Below, in pieces: positions 17,293 through 25,633 of a stretch of 64,000 bases of DNA. The stretch's first letter is position 1, and each line of letters starts with the position of its first letter. Source of the stretch: Streptomyces sp. LUP47B (GTDB taxonomy: Bacteria > Actinomycetota > Actinomycetes > Streptomycetales > Streptomycetaceae); contig NZ_MJAH01000002.1 of assembly GCF_001746295.1 (NCBI RefSeq), positions 399,842-463,841 of the forward strand, written 5' to 3'. The position numbers and the translations under genes were made by a program. The notes below the pieces were generated by a model. The model was not told the origin of the DNA, made no database searches, and was given only the letters and a program-made list of their open reading frames with translations.

Positions 17293-18063
17293 TTAGTTCG
17301 CGGTTCGCACCGTGATCTTCCCGTCTCCGCTCTGGGCGGACACCACATGGTCACTGGAGTCGGACCGGGGCACGGACACATCGACCCCTCCGTCGCCTGA
17401 TTTCGTGTCCACGCGGTAGGTGGCCTTCGGCAGCTCGACGGTCACGGAGCCGTCACCGCTGCGGGTCTCCACCCGGTCCGGTACGGCGCCGAGTTCGAGG
17501 TGGAGCGAGCCGTCCCCGGTACGGGCGCTGATGCGGCGGGAGGTGACGTCCGCCTTCATGGAGCCGTCGCCGGTGTGCAGCTCCAGCGGCCCGCTGGAGT
17601 CGGAGACCCGCACGGACCCGTCGCCGGTGCTGATGCTCAGCGGCCGGGTGAACCCCCGGGCCCGCACACTGCCGTCGCCGTCCTGGACCTTCACGCTGAT
17701 GTCCCGGGGCACCTCGATGCGGTGCTTGGCCGCGCAGTCGGCCACGACACCGCTGCACTTCATGCGCAGCACCAGCCGGTCGTCCTTCATCGACCAGGTC
17801 ACCTCGGGGTCCTTGCCGATGGCGACGGTCCCCTGGAACCAGCGGGTGACCTCGACCGTGCCCGCCTTGTTCGAATCGGCGGCGACGATCTCCAGCGCCG
17901 AGTCGTCGGAGTCGACGGTGAGGGTGCGGCCCTGGAGGGCGAAGGACTTGTGGTCGGGGGTCTTGTCGTCCCCGGCGGAGGCGCCGCAGGCGGTGGCCCC
18001 CGCGACGACGAGCGCGACGACTCCGGCCGCGGCGGCGGCACGTACGGGAACGGAACGGACCAT
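17293..18063 (-). CDS. DUF4097-family beta-repeat lipoprotein
   Basis: A 256-residue exported protein. A signal peptide ends in a lipobox, VAGATAC, with Cys26 the likely lipidated residue. The mature part is a series of ~20-residue beta repeats, each carrying a GDGS or GDGG turn (DGDGSVRA, TGDGSVRV, TGDGSMKA, TGDGSLHL, SGDGSVTV, SGDGGVDV, SGDGKITV), the DUF4097 ladder. ATG 18063 has GGGGAG six bases upstream. Probably a surface-attached structural or sensory protein; DUF4097 proteins often accompany envelope-stress loci (family knowledge). Confidence 0.9.
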   Translation of the reverse strand: MVRSVPVRAAAAAGVVALVVAGATACGASAGDDKTPDHKSFALQGRTLTVDSDDSALEIVAADSNKAGTVEVTRWFQGTVAIGKDPEVTWSMKDDRLVLRMKCSGVVADCAAKHRIEVPRDISVKVQDGDGSVRARGFTRPLSISTGDGSVRVSDSSGPLELHTGDGSMKADVTSRRISARTGDGSLHLELGAVPDRVETRSGDGSVTVELPKATYRVDTKSGDGGVDVSVPRSDSSDHVVSAQSGDGKITVRTAN

Positions 18064-18306
18064 GACGATCTCCCCCTGGTAGCCCTGGACGGGCGGTCGC
18101 GGGCAGTCCGCGACCCTGCTTCGACCCTAGGGACCGGGGCTCACGCGGGGGATCCGGGTCGCTCCCGGATCGAGGGTGGGGTTTTCCCCCGTATCGACCC
18201 TGACTCCTGCCCTGATCAACCCTGACTCCTGCTCTGACGCCGCCGGCCCCCCGGCTAAAGGTTTGCAGGACAGGGTGCCGGGCAGGGTAGGCTGTCGACT
18301 CGTCTC

Positions 18307-18378
<72 letters not shown>

Positions 18379-18388
18379 CACCGGAAGA

Positions 18389-18416
18389 GGACCCCGGCCG
18401 ATCTCGGCCGGGGTCC
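18389..18416. terminator. Bidirectional terminator between tRNA-Val and convergent gene
   Basis: A perfect 12-bp stem, GGACCCCGGCCG with its complement, around an ATCT loop. It starts 10 bases after the tRNA and 8 bases before the end of the convergent 112-aa gene, so it can serve both. Confidence 0.8.
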
Positions 18417-18424
18417 TTCGTCGT

Positions 18425-18763
18425 TCAGCCGGTTTCCGGCCCGCGGGACGCGTGCTTCAGCCTGGTGCGGGCGTCCACGCGTTCCGGAGTCGCCACTTCC
18501 GTCCAGAAACGGTGGGTGGTGACGAAGACCGCGAGTTCGTGTTCGCGCTGCCGGAGCTTTTCCACCTCGGCCTGTTCGTCCGGGGTCCAGCCCGGGGAGG
18601 CGGGGCGCTCCACCTTCCGCCAGCCGTTGCTGTCGCTGAAGCCGTCCAGCGGCGTGACCGACCAAGGAAGCCGCTTGAGCAGGGCCGACAGCTCGGCCCG
18701 GACCTGATGCAGCTCCTCCTGACCGGCGAGGAGGTCACTCGGAAAGTCATAGGTCGTAGCCAC
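18425..18763 (-). CDS. Small unknown helical protein
   Basis: A 112-residue soluble protein from GTG 18763 with no family I can name. It starts with an alternating charged/hydrophobic helix (LLAGQEELHQVRAELSALLKRLPW), has a central Trp-rich SVTPLDGFSDSNGWRKVE segment, then a second helix (EQAEVEKLRQREHELAVFV). The regular coding pattern and strong downstream hairpin support a real gene, and it resembles conserved Streptomyces hypotheticals. No functional clue from the neighbours. Confidence 0.72.
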   Translation of the reverse strand: MATTYDFPSDLLAGQEELHQVRAELSALLKRLPWSVTPLDGFSDSNGWRKVERPASPGWTPDEQAEVEKLRQREHELAVFVTTHRFWTEVATPERVDARTRLKHASRGPETG

Positions 18764-18846
18764 GGCACAATGCTACGCCTGTTCGATTTTGGGTTGCGAG
18801 TGGCTTCGGGAGGTTCATGCGAACGAGCGGCCGGACCCCACCGGAA

Positions 18847-20193
18847 TCAGGGCGACGACGGATCGGTGTGTCCCGCGCCCGCAGGAAGCGTCCGTCCCAG
18901 GCGGGCGAGCGGGGACAGGGCCATCACCACGGGCGACAGCAGCATGCCCGCGGCCGTCACCAGGAGGCTGGTGCGCAACCCCCATTCCTGTGCGAGGAAT
19001 CCGCCGAGCAGGGAGCCGAGCGGGGTCATCCCCATGCCGACGAACGTGATCGTGGCGGCCGCGCGGCCCTGCATCCCGTCCGGGGTGGCGGTCTGCCGGA
19101 CGGCCATGACCATGACGTTCACCAACTGGCCGCCCGTCCCGAACACGAAGCCGACCGCGACGAGCACGGGAACCGTCACCGCGGCGGAGCCGTGCAGCGC
19201 GGGCACGCACAGGAACGCGCCGTCGCCGAGTGCCGCCGCTGACATGAGCACCACGCCGTAACCGAACCGGCCCGGCAGCCGGGCGGCCAGCACCGAGCCC
19301 AGGAGCGCGCCCGGCCCCGTCGCCGCGAGCGCCAGCCCTACGGCGGTGCCCGACAGGTGCAGCTCCCGCGGCAGGAAGAGCAGATAGACGGTCATCATGG
19401 CCGCGAAGCAGAACTGGAAGGCGGCCGAGGCCAGGCACACGGTCCGCAGCGAGGTGTCGCCGACGACGAAACGGAGGCCCTCGTGAATGCGCCGCCCTGT
19501 GCGAGAGGGGCGTTCCGAGCGCTGGCGCTCCGGGATCGGTTCGCGGCGACGGATCCGCCGGATCGACAGGAACGACACAGCGAAGAACAGTGCGCCGGCG
19601 GCGGCGGCGATCGGCGCCGACAGCAGGGACACCAACGCGCCGCCGAGGGCGGGTCCGCCGATCTGCGCCGCGGACCGGCTGCCCTCGAGCGCGCTGTTGC
19701 CCCGCACCAGCTGATCGCGCCTCACCAGCCGTACGAGAGACGCCTGGTAGGCCACGTCGAAGAACACGGACAGGGCTCCCACGGTGAAGGCGACCACGAG
19801 CAGCGCGGGCAGGCCGAGCAGACCGAGGAGACCGCCCAGGGCGGCTGCGCCCAGCGCGAGCGTCCGGCCGACGTCCGTCAGCACCATCACCGTGCGGGTC
19901 CGCCATCCGTCCACCCACGCGCCGACGAGGAGCGAGAGCAACAGGATCGGCGCCTGCCCCACCGCTCGCAGGACACCCAGCTGGCCGGCACTGGCGTCGA
20001 GGGTCAGGACGGCGAAGAGCGGCAATACCAACAGACTTGTCTGTTCGCCGAGTTGGGAGACCGTCTGGCCCACCCAGAGGCTACGGAAGTCGCCGTTTCG
20101 CCACAGGCTCGACGGGGCGGGGCGACCGGAATCGGACATGGCGGAGGAAGCGGACGGCACGGAGAACCTCGTATCGAAGGCTTGCTGTGCCAC
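18847..20193 (-). CDS. MFS transporter (enterobactin-exporter-like MFS_3)
   Basis: A 448-residue major facilitator with about 12 membrane segments. After a short cytosolic N-terminus, it opens with NGDFRSLWVGQTVSQLGEQTS, the usual start of MFS_3/EntS-type exporters. The loop 2-3 signature is degenerate (GAWVDGWRTRTVM). The central loop is basic. GTG 20193 follows AAGGTG; ATG 20139 is an alternative without a good ribosome site. Likely proton-driven efflux of a small metabolite or drug; substrate unknown. It is divergent from the 141-aa gene. Confidence 0.9.
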   Translation of the reverse strand: MAQQAFDTRFSVPSASSAMSDSGRPAPSSLWRNGDFRSLWVGQTVSQLGEQTSLLVLPLFAVLTLDASAGQLGVLRAVGQAPILLLSLLVGAWVDGWRTRTVMVLTDVGRTLALGAAALGGLLGLLGLPALLVVAFTVGALSVFFDVAYQASLVRLVRRDQLVRGNSALEGSRSAAQIGGPALGGALVSLLSAPIAAAAGALFFAVSFLSIRRIRRREPIPERQRSERPSRTGRRIHEGLRFVVGDTSLRTVCLASAAFQFCFAAMMTVYLLFLPRELHLSGTAVGLALAATGPGALLGSVLAARLPGRFGYGVVLMSAAALGDGAFLCVPALHGSAAVTVPVLVAVGFVFGTGGQLVNVMVMAVRQTATPDGMQGRAAATITFVGMGMTPLGSLLGGFLAQEWGLRTSLLVTAAGMLLSPVVMALSPLARLGRTLPAGAGHTDPSSP

Positions 20194-20377
20194 ACCTTCA
20201 CGGGCAGCACGCGATGACGGGCCGGACGGCCCACGACGTCAACGCGCGCTCGGAAGACCGACCATGTCCTCGCTCCTCTTCGGTCACTCGCCGAACCAGA
20301 ACATTAGCCGGGCGAGGCCGGGTAATGGGAGGTCGATCAGCCCCTGTGGAGGAGTCAGTGTCGAGAAGGAGCCGACG

Positions 20378-20803
20378 ATGACCGACGACGCCTATTTGTT
20401 TCTGCTCGACGACGCGTCCGCGCAACTCGGCGTGGCCCCCGCCGCCGTCGGCGACCTCGCGTGCATGGATACTCCCGCGGTGCGCGCGTGGCTGGACGCC
20501 CAGGGCAGCACGGCGACCTCCCCGCGTCTGCGGCTGCTGCCGCCGGAGGAGACCGCCGCCGTGCCCGAGGGGGCCGAGCGGCTGCCCGTGCCGCTGAGCG
20601 ACGAGGAACTGAGCCGGCTCCGCCACCACCTGGCACCGGAGCCGCTCGCCGGGGTCGAGGACGAGCTGCTCGCCTACCGCGACTGCGCGGACGGCCGGGA
20701 CGGTCTGATCGGACGCGCACTGGCCGCGGGCGTGCCCCCGCACCGCATCGTCGAACTGACGGGCGTTGACCCCGCGACGGTCACCGCTGCCGCGGAGGGC
20801 TGA
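20378..20803 (+). CDS. Small unknown protein whose 3-prime end is tandemly repeated downstream (DUF6003-like?)
   Basis: A 141-residue soluble protein from ATG 20378 with AGGAG seven bases upstream. It resembles the Streptomyces DUF6003 family from memory (MTDDAYLFLLDD start). The C-terminus, GVPPHRIVELTGVDPATV, looks like a helix-turn-helix-like or capped helical pair. The last ~25 codons plus 3-prime flank occur again in three degenerate copies immediately downstream. An HTH-like role is only a possibility. Confidence 0.8.
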   Translation: MTDDAYLFLLDDASAQLGVAPAAVGDLACMDTPAVRAWLDAQGSTATSPRLRLLPPEETAAVPEGAERLPVPLSDEELSRLRHHLAPEPLAGVEDELLAYRDCADGRDGLIGRALAAGVPPHRIVELTGVDPATVTAAAEG

Positions 20804-21155
20804 CGACGAGACCGCCGCCCGGCCTCGCACGCTTACGCGGCTGCGGGTGTGCCGTCGCATCGCCATCGTCGAGCTGACCGGGGTGGGCCCCGCGACGGTC
20901 ACCGTTGCCGCGGAGGGCTGACGACGAGACCGCCGGCCGGCCTCGCACGCTTGCGCGGCTGCGGGCGTGCCGTCGCATCGCCTTGTCGAGCTGACCGGTG
21001 TGGACCCCGCGACGGTCACCCCTGCCGCGGAGGGCTGACGACGAGACCGCCGCCCGGCCTCGCACGCCTGCGCGGCTGCGGGTGTGCCGCCGCATCGCAT
21101 CGTCGAACTGACCGGCGTTGACCCCGCGACGGTCACCGCCGCCGCACACGGCTGA
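20804..21155 (+). repeat. Three ~117-bp tandem repeats copying the upstream gene end
   Basis: The segment TGACGACGAGACCGCC recurs at 20801, 20919 and 21036, and a diverged TGACCGCGAGACGG at 21153, giving periods of 118, 117 and 117 bp. Each unit contains a degenerate copy of the last ~25 codons and stop of the 20378-20803 gene, then about 42 bp of its 3-prime flank. The units fill the gap before the convergent YihY gene. No ribosome site or intact ORF is needed to explain them. Confidence 0.9.
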
Positions 21156-21272
21156 CCGCGAGACGGCCGTCTCGGCAGCGGGCGGACGAGTCCGGCGGCG
21201 CGCATCGGCTCGGAGGCCCGGCCGCTGCGCGGGCGGCGGCGCGCTCGCACGGTGGCCGGCGCTCGCGTCGCC

Positions 21273-22238
21273 TCACACACCCGGGCCGGGGTCCGGGTGT
21301 ACGGCGGACTCGAGGCCGGCGCGGGCCGCTTCCAGCTGGGCGGCGAAGGCGATGCCGAGGAAGAGCGCGACGGCGGTCAGGTTGGCCCACAGCAGCAGGG
21401 CGATGAAGGCGGTGAGCGGCCCGTACACGGCGCCGAAGGCACCGCTCTCCTCGACGTACAGGGCGAGCAGCCAGGTGGCCGCCACCCACAGCAGCAGATG
21501 CACGGCCGAGCCGAAGGCCAGCCAGGTGTAGCCGGGCTGCACCCGGCGCGGCGACCAGCGGAAGATCACAGCGGAGGCCACCCAGGCCAGCGCGAGCCCC
21601 ACGGGCAGGTCGAGCACACCCCACCAGCGCGGCCCGCCGCCGTCCCGGCCCGCGGACTCGGCCACCGCGTCCCCCACGGCCTCTCCGGCCACCAGCACGA
21701 CGAACCCCAGCACCAGGGGCAGACCGGCGGCGAGCGCGAGCACCAGCCCGCGCGCGTACTTGCGCGGGAAGGGCCGGTCGCGCTCGATGCCGTAGATCCG
21801 GTTCGCGCCGCGTTCGATCTGGCCCATGGCCGAGGCGAGGTTCAGCAGCGCGAAGCCCAGACCGAGCCACAGGGCGAGCGTGCTCCAGACATCGCCGTGC
21901 GCGGTGCGCCGCGTCCCGTCGAAGGCGTCCTTCACGATGTCTGCGCTCGCGCCCGGCACGATCCGGCCGAGCGTGAGCTCGATGATCCGGCCCACGCCCT
22001 CCGTGTGCACCGACGTGGCGAGGCCGACCAGCGCCACGGTGCACGGCACCAGGCCGAGCACCACCTGGAAGGCGAGGGCGCGGGCGTTGGTGAAGCCGTC
22101 GGCGTAACGGAACCGGGCGAAGGAGTCGGTCAGCAGCCGCAGCCCGCCGTAGTGGCGCAGGGCGGTGAAGGCCTCGTCTCCGGAGAGCTCGTCCCCGATC
22201 ATGTCCCTGGTCTGCGGGACGCGGACGGCGGTACCCAT
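21273..22238 (-). CDS. YihY/BrkB family membrane protein
   Basis: A 321-residue polytopic membrane protein. ATG 22238 follows AAGGAG by ten bases. The YihY core is visible: DGFTNARALAFQVVLGLVPCTVAL near residue 47, SAMGQIERGANRIYGIERDRPF mid-protein, then WSPRRVQPGYTWLAFGSAV and YGPLTAFIALLLWANLTAVALFLG. The family was once mis-annotated as RNase BN; its role in the envelope is not settled. It is convergent with the repeat array on its right-to-left 3-prime side. Confidence 0.92.
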   Translation of the reverse strand: MGTAVRVPQTRDMIGDELSGDEAFTALRHYGGLRLLTDSFARFRYADGFTNARALAFQVVLGLVPCTVALVGLATSVHTEGVGRIIELTLGRIVPGASADIVKDAFDGTRRTAHGDVWSTLALWLGLGFALLNLASAMGQIERGANRIYGIERDRPFPRKYARGLVLALAAGLPLVLGFVVLVAGEAVGDAVAESAGRDGGGPRWWGVLDLPVGLALAWVASAVIFRWSPRRVQPGYTWLAFGSAVHLLLWVAATWLLALYVEESGAFGAVYGPLTAFIALLLWANLTAVALFLGIAFAAQLEAARAGLESAVHPDPGPGV

Positions 22239-22300
22239 GGCGTGGACGCTCCTTGCTCGGACGGCCGGTCCCTGTGCGGTTGCCCCGAGAACCAGGGTTG

Positions 22301-22849
22301 TCAGCGTCGTCCGCCGAACTCCCACTCGTGGACCTCCACGGCCGCGTACCGGTCCGCGGTCAGCACGGCTCGTGCCCGCTCCGGGTCCGGGGCGCGGACC
22401 AGGGCCGCCGTTCCCAGCCAGGCGCCGGCGTCGTCGGACAGGAGAGGACCGTAGGCGATCAGATCGTCCCTGTCGGGCGGTACGGCGAGGTCGGCGGCCT
22501 CTCCCGTGCCGAGACCGAGCACCAGATACCGGTCGCCACCGGTCCGGCCGCCGGGGAAGTCCCACATGGTGCGGCCGAGCAGGTTGCGCCAACGGCGCAG
22601 CATTACGTCCCGGTACGCGCCCGCCTGGTAGTTGGGCTCGTCGAACGCGAACGCGCGGGCCGCCGCCGGATCGGGCAGGTCGACGATGTGCACGCTTCCC
22701 GTCGGCGTCTCGCCGTCGGCGGCGAACGTCGGGCCACGGGCGATCAGTTCGGCCGCGTACCGGTCCATGTAGGACCAGTGCGCTTCCGTCAGCTGCTCAC
22801 GCAGCGGCAGGGAGCCGGGCCGGTCACGGTGGTAACAGAAGAACTCCAT
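22301..22849 (-). CDS. Duplicated YciI-type domain protein
   Basis: A 182-residue cytosolic protein. Two ferredoxin-like YciI halves are recognisable: residues ~1-95 (MEFFCYHRDRPGSLPLR...HWSYMDRYAAELIARGP) and ~105-182 (DRYLVLGLGTGEAADL...YGPLLSDDAGAWLGTAAL), each ending in a beta strand after a helix. In YciI proteins a His-Asp pair is usual; the first half keeps H near residue 24 with D three residues later. ATG 22849 and GTG 22855 are both possible. Enzymatic role unknown. Confidence 0.82.
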   Translation of the reverse strand: MEFFCYHRDRPGSLPLREQLTEAHWSYMDRYAAELIARGPTFAADGETPTGSVHIVDLPDPAAARAFAFDEPNYQAGAYRDVMLRRWRNLLGRTMWDFPGGRTGGDRYLVLGLGTGEAADLAVPPDRDDLIAYGPLLSDDAGAWLGTAALVRAPDPERARAVLTADRYAAVEVHEWEFGGRR

Positions 22850-22877
22850 GACCACGGAGCCTTGTCCACGGGCGACG

Positions 22878-23639
22878 TCATCTCAACGGCATTTCGTCCG
22901 GCGGCGTGTTCGTCAGCTCCGCGAACATCGGGACCAGACGCGCGGCGAGTTCGGGACGGAAGCGTTCGAGTTCGGCCGTGACGACGCCGATCGTGGCGCT
23001 CAGGGCACGGTGGAGTTCCGCGGCGGTGAGCGTGCGGACGAGGGTCGTCTCCAGCGCGGTCGAGAGGCCGTCGGGGAGCAGGTGGGCGCCCTTCGCATGC
23101 GCGGCCGGGTGGCCGAGTCGCAGACAGGCCGTCGTGATCACGTGCTCGCGCAGGGCACTGATCCAGTGCTCGGCCTGCCACCAGCGGGCACGCTCGACGC
23201 ACACGCGCGCGTGGAGTGCGTGGTGCCACAGGAGGCCGACGAGGGTGTCGCCGTCCGGGGGAGCGAAGGGTTCGAGGGGGCGGGTCCGGCCGAAGACCGT
23301 CCGCCACTGCGGGCCCCGCGGGCCGAACTCGGCCTCCGGGGCGAAGGTCAGGTCGATCTCCAGCCAGCCCGGCAGGAGGAACACCCGGATGACGCCGGAC
23401 CCGACGGACAGGTCCCAGTGGTGCCGCGCGCCGAGATCGTCGTAGAGCCAGCCCGTCCACCGCTCCAGCGTCGCCGTCAGCTCCCCGCGCACGGCCAGTA
23501 CCAGGTCGGTGTCCGACCAGCGGTCGCCCTCCCCGACGGCGTACGAGCCGGTGAAGGCGGCGCCCACGACGCTGTCGTCGGCCTCCGCGCGCGCGAGCAA
23601 CCGCTCCCGGAGGCGGTCCCGTTCCTCGACTGTGAACAT
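22878..23639 (-). CDS. Nucleotidyltransferase-fold protein (aminoglycoside NTase-like)
   Basis: A 253-residue protein from ATG 23639. The polymerase-beta NTase motif is clear: GSYAVGEGDRWSDTDLVL (GS...D-x-D) near residues 28-45, and a third acidic residue in WLEIDLTFA near 93. The C-terminal helical domain (LLWHHALHARVCVERARWW) resembles kanamycin-type and streptomycin adenylyltransferase-like proteins. It could transfer a nucleotide to a small molecule or protein; resistance is not shown. It is divergent from an MFS exporter. Confidence 0.87.
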   Translation of the reverse strand: MFTVEERDRLRERLLARAEADDSVVGAAFTGSYAVGEGDRWSDTDLVLAVRGELTATLERWTGWLYDDLGARHHWDLSVGSGVIRVFLLPGWLEIDLTFAPEAEFGPRGPQWRTVFGRTRPLEPFAPPDGDTLVGLLWHHALHARVCVERARWWQAEHWISALREHVITTACLRLGHPAAHAKGAHLLPDGLSTALETTLVRTLTAAELHRALSATIGVVTAELERFRPELAARLVPMFAELTNTPPDEMPLR

Positions 23640-23740
23640 CGTCCCCGCTTTCGTCCAAGCGTCGTGGCTTCTTTGTCCATGGACCGGTCCGCGGTCGGGA
23701 CGCGAGGGTCGGTCCATGAGCGCGGATCTTGGGGATTGTC

Positions 23741-24958
23741 GTGCATAGCCCGGTGATCGGACGGTCACGGGTGCCAAGTGGGCTCGTGGCGTTGGCCGTC
23801 GGCGGGTTCGGGATCGGGCTGACCGAGTTCCTGATCGCGGGGCTGCTGCCCCAGGTGGCGGCGAGTTTCGCGGTGTCCGAGGCGGCCGCGGGGCGGCTCA
23901 TCTCCGGATATGCGTTGAGTGTGGCGGTCGGTGCGATCGCCCTGACCGCGGCGACCGCGCGGCTGCCCCGCAAGCACGTCCTGGTCGGCCTGGTGGTCCT
24001 GTTCGTCCTCGGCAACCTGCTGTCCGCGATCGCGCCGAGCTATCCGGTGATGCTGCTCGGGCGGATCGTCGCGGCGCTGTGCCACGGCTCGTTCTTCGGC
24101 ATCGGCTCGCTGGTCGCGCGCGGCATGGTCGCACCGGAGCGCGCGTCCCGCGCGGTGGCCGTCATGTTCGCCGGGCTGACCGTCGCGAACGTGCTGGGTG
24201 TGCCGTTCGGCGCGCTGGTCGGGGAGCGCTGGGGCTGGCGGGCCGCGTTCTGGGCGGTCACGGTGATCGGCCTGCTCGCGCTCGCGGGAATCGTCGCGTT
24301 CGTGCCGAGCCGCGCCGGACGGACACCGCCGACGGTCCCCACCGGCGTGCGCGCCCAATTCGGCGCATTCCGGTCCGGGCAGGTCTGGCTGACCCTGGTG
24401 GCCACCGCGCTCGGCTACGGCGGGATGTTCGGCGCGTTCAGCTATATCGCCTACACCTTCACCGAGGTCGGGGGCTTCTCCTCGGCGGCTGTCCCCTGGC
24501 TGCTGATGGTGTATGGCGTCGGCCTGGTCGTCGGGAACCTGATCGGTGGGCGCGCCGCCGACCAGGACCGTGACCGCGCGCTGATCCTCGCCCTGGCCGG
24601 GCTCACCTTCACCCTGGCCGCGTTCGGGCTGCTCGCCTCCAGCGCCACGGCGTCGGTGGTGCTGGCGTTCCTGATGGGGGCGTTCGGGTTCGCCGGTGTG
24701 CCCGGCCTGATCACCCGCGTCACCGACTACGCGCACGGGGCAGCCCTGGCCGCCGGCGCCAACGTGTCCGCGTCCAACCTCGGCAACGCGCTGGGCGCCT
24801 GGGCCGGAGGCCTCGCGATCACGGCGGGCCTCGGCTACACCGCACCCCTCTACGTCGGCGCCGGCATCGTCCTGATCTCCGTCCTCGTCATGACCGTCGC
24901 CGCGCATCGAGCGAGGTCGGCGGGAAGGCGGGCCCGCGCGGCGGCGGTCCGGCGATGA
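23741..24958 (+). CDS. MFS transporter, DHA1 (AraJ/Cmx-like)
   Basis: A 405-residue, 12-segment exporter. GTG 23741 is preceded by GGGGA at good spacing; TTG 23729 is in frame. It begins VALAVGGFGIGLTEFLIAGLLPQVA, the typical opening of AraJ/chloramphenicol-type DHA1 permeases, with GYALSVAVGA in helix 2 and RIVAALCHGSFFG in helix 4 (motif C-like region GLTVANVLGVPFGALVG). Probably proton-antiport efflux; substrate unknown. It precedes a dihydrofolate-reductase-like gene by 60 bp on the same strand. Confidence 0.92.
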   Translation: MHSPVIGRSRVPSGLVALAVGGFGIGLTEFLIAGLLPQVAASFAVSEAAAGRLISGYALSVAVGAIALTAATARLPRKHVLVGLVVLFVLGNLLSAIAPSYPVMLLGRIVAALCHGSFFGIGSLVARGMVAPERASRAVAVMFAGLTVANVLGVPFGALVGERWGWRAAFWAVTVIGLLALAGIVAFVPSRAGRTPPTVPTGVRAQFGAFRSGQVWLTLVATALGYGGMFGAFSYIAYTFTEVGGFSSAAVPWLLMVYGVGLVVGNLIGGRAADQDRDRALILALAGLTFTLAAFGLLASSATASVVLAFLMGAFGFAGVPGLITRVTDYAHGAALAAGANVSASNLGNALGAWAGGLAITAGLGYTAPLYVGAGIVLISVLVMTVAAHRARSAGRRARAAAVRR

Positions 24959-25018
24959 CTTTCGCGCGCGGGGCCGGTCTCAAGGAAGGACGAGGAGCGC
25001 CCTGAGAGAGGACCAGCC

Positions 25019-25633
25019 ATGGAGAACCCGCAGCACGTGGACACGAGGCCGGCGGCGGGCATGGAGCCGCAGACCGCCGCGGGCAAGGTGCTCTGGCACT
25101 TCACGATGTCGCTGGACGGGTTCGTGGCGGGCCCCGGACACGGCATGGACTGGATGACGGGATTCTCGTTCCGGCCCGGCCTCGTCGAGGAGTACGCCGG
25201 GACGACCGGGGCCGTGCTGGGCGGCCGGGACGGCTGGGACGCCTTTCCCGACGCCGGTGGCATCTACGGCGGGGCGTGGCAGGGAGCGGTGTTCGTCCTC
25301 ACACATCACCCCGAGGACGCGCCGAGCGCCGAGGGCGTGACCTTCCTGAGCTGTGACGTCGCCGAGGCGGTCCGGATCGCGCTCAAGGCCGCCGACGGCA
25401 AGAACGTCGAGGTTTTCTCACCCACGATCGGCCGCCAACTCCTCGACCGCGGACTGATCGACGAGATCGACCTACACATCGCGCCCGTCCTGCTGGGCGA
25501 CGGGATCCGGCTGTTCGACAACCCCGGCGGCGCTCCCCTCCGCCTCGAACTCCTCGACGGCGGCGACCGCACGGCCACGGTGAACGTGCGCTACCGACCG
25601 GCCGCGAGCGATCCCAGCCAGTCGGTCAGGTGA
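25019..25633 (+). CDS. Dihydrofolate reductase-family (RibD C-terminal) protein
   Basis: A 204-residue cytosolic protein with a ~24-residue extension and then the RibD_C/DHFR-like fold: VLWHFTMSLDGFVAGPGH, VLGGRDGWDAF, VFVLTHHP and the cofactor-side VEVFSPTIGRQLLDRGLIDEIDLHIAPVLLG block. Members are NADPH-dependent reductases of unknown substrates. The last 43 bp overlap the convergent hydrolase gene. Possibly co-transcribed with the MFS gene. Confidence 0.9.
   Translation: MENPQHVDTRPAAGMEPQTAAGKVLWHFTMSLDGFVAGPGHGMDWMTGFSFRPGLVEEYAGTTGAVLGGRDGWDAFPDAGGIYGGAWQGAVFVLTHHPEDAPSAEGVTFLSCDVAEAVRIALKAADGKNVEVFSPTIGRQLLDRGLIDEIDLHIAPVLLGDGIRLFDNPGGAPLRLELLDGGDRTATVNVRYRPAASDPSQSVR

Noticed and set aside
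20801..21155. CRISPR array
   Set aside because: Units are ~117 bp, contiguous and derived from a gene end; there are no unique spacers or cas genes.
20198..21280. 360-codon minus-strand frame spanning the 117-bp repeats
   Set aside because: Its repetitive protein simply reflects the tandem array, with period a multiple of three in places; no ribosome site or family match.
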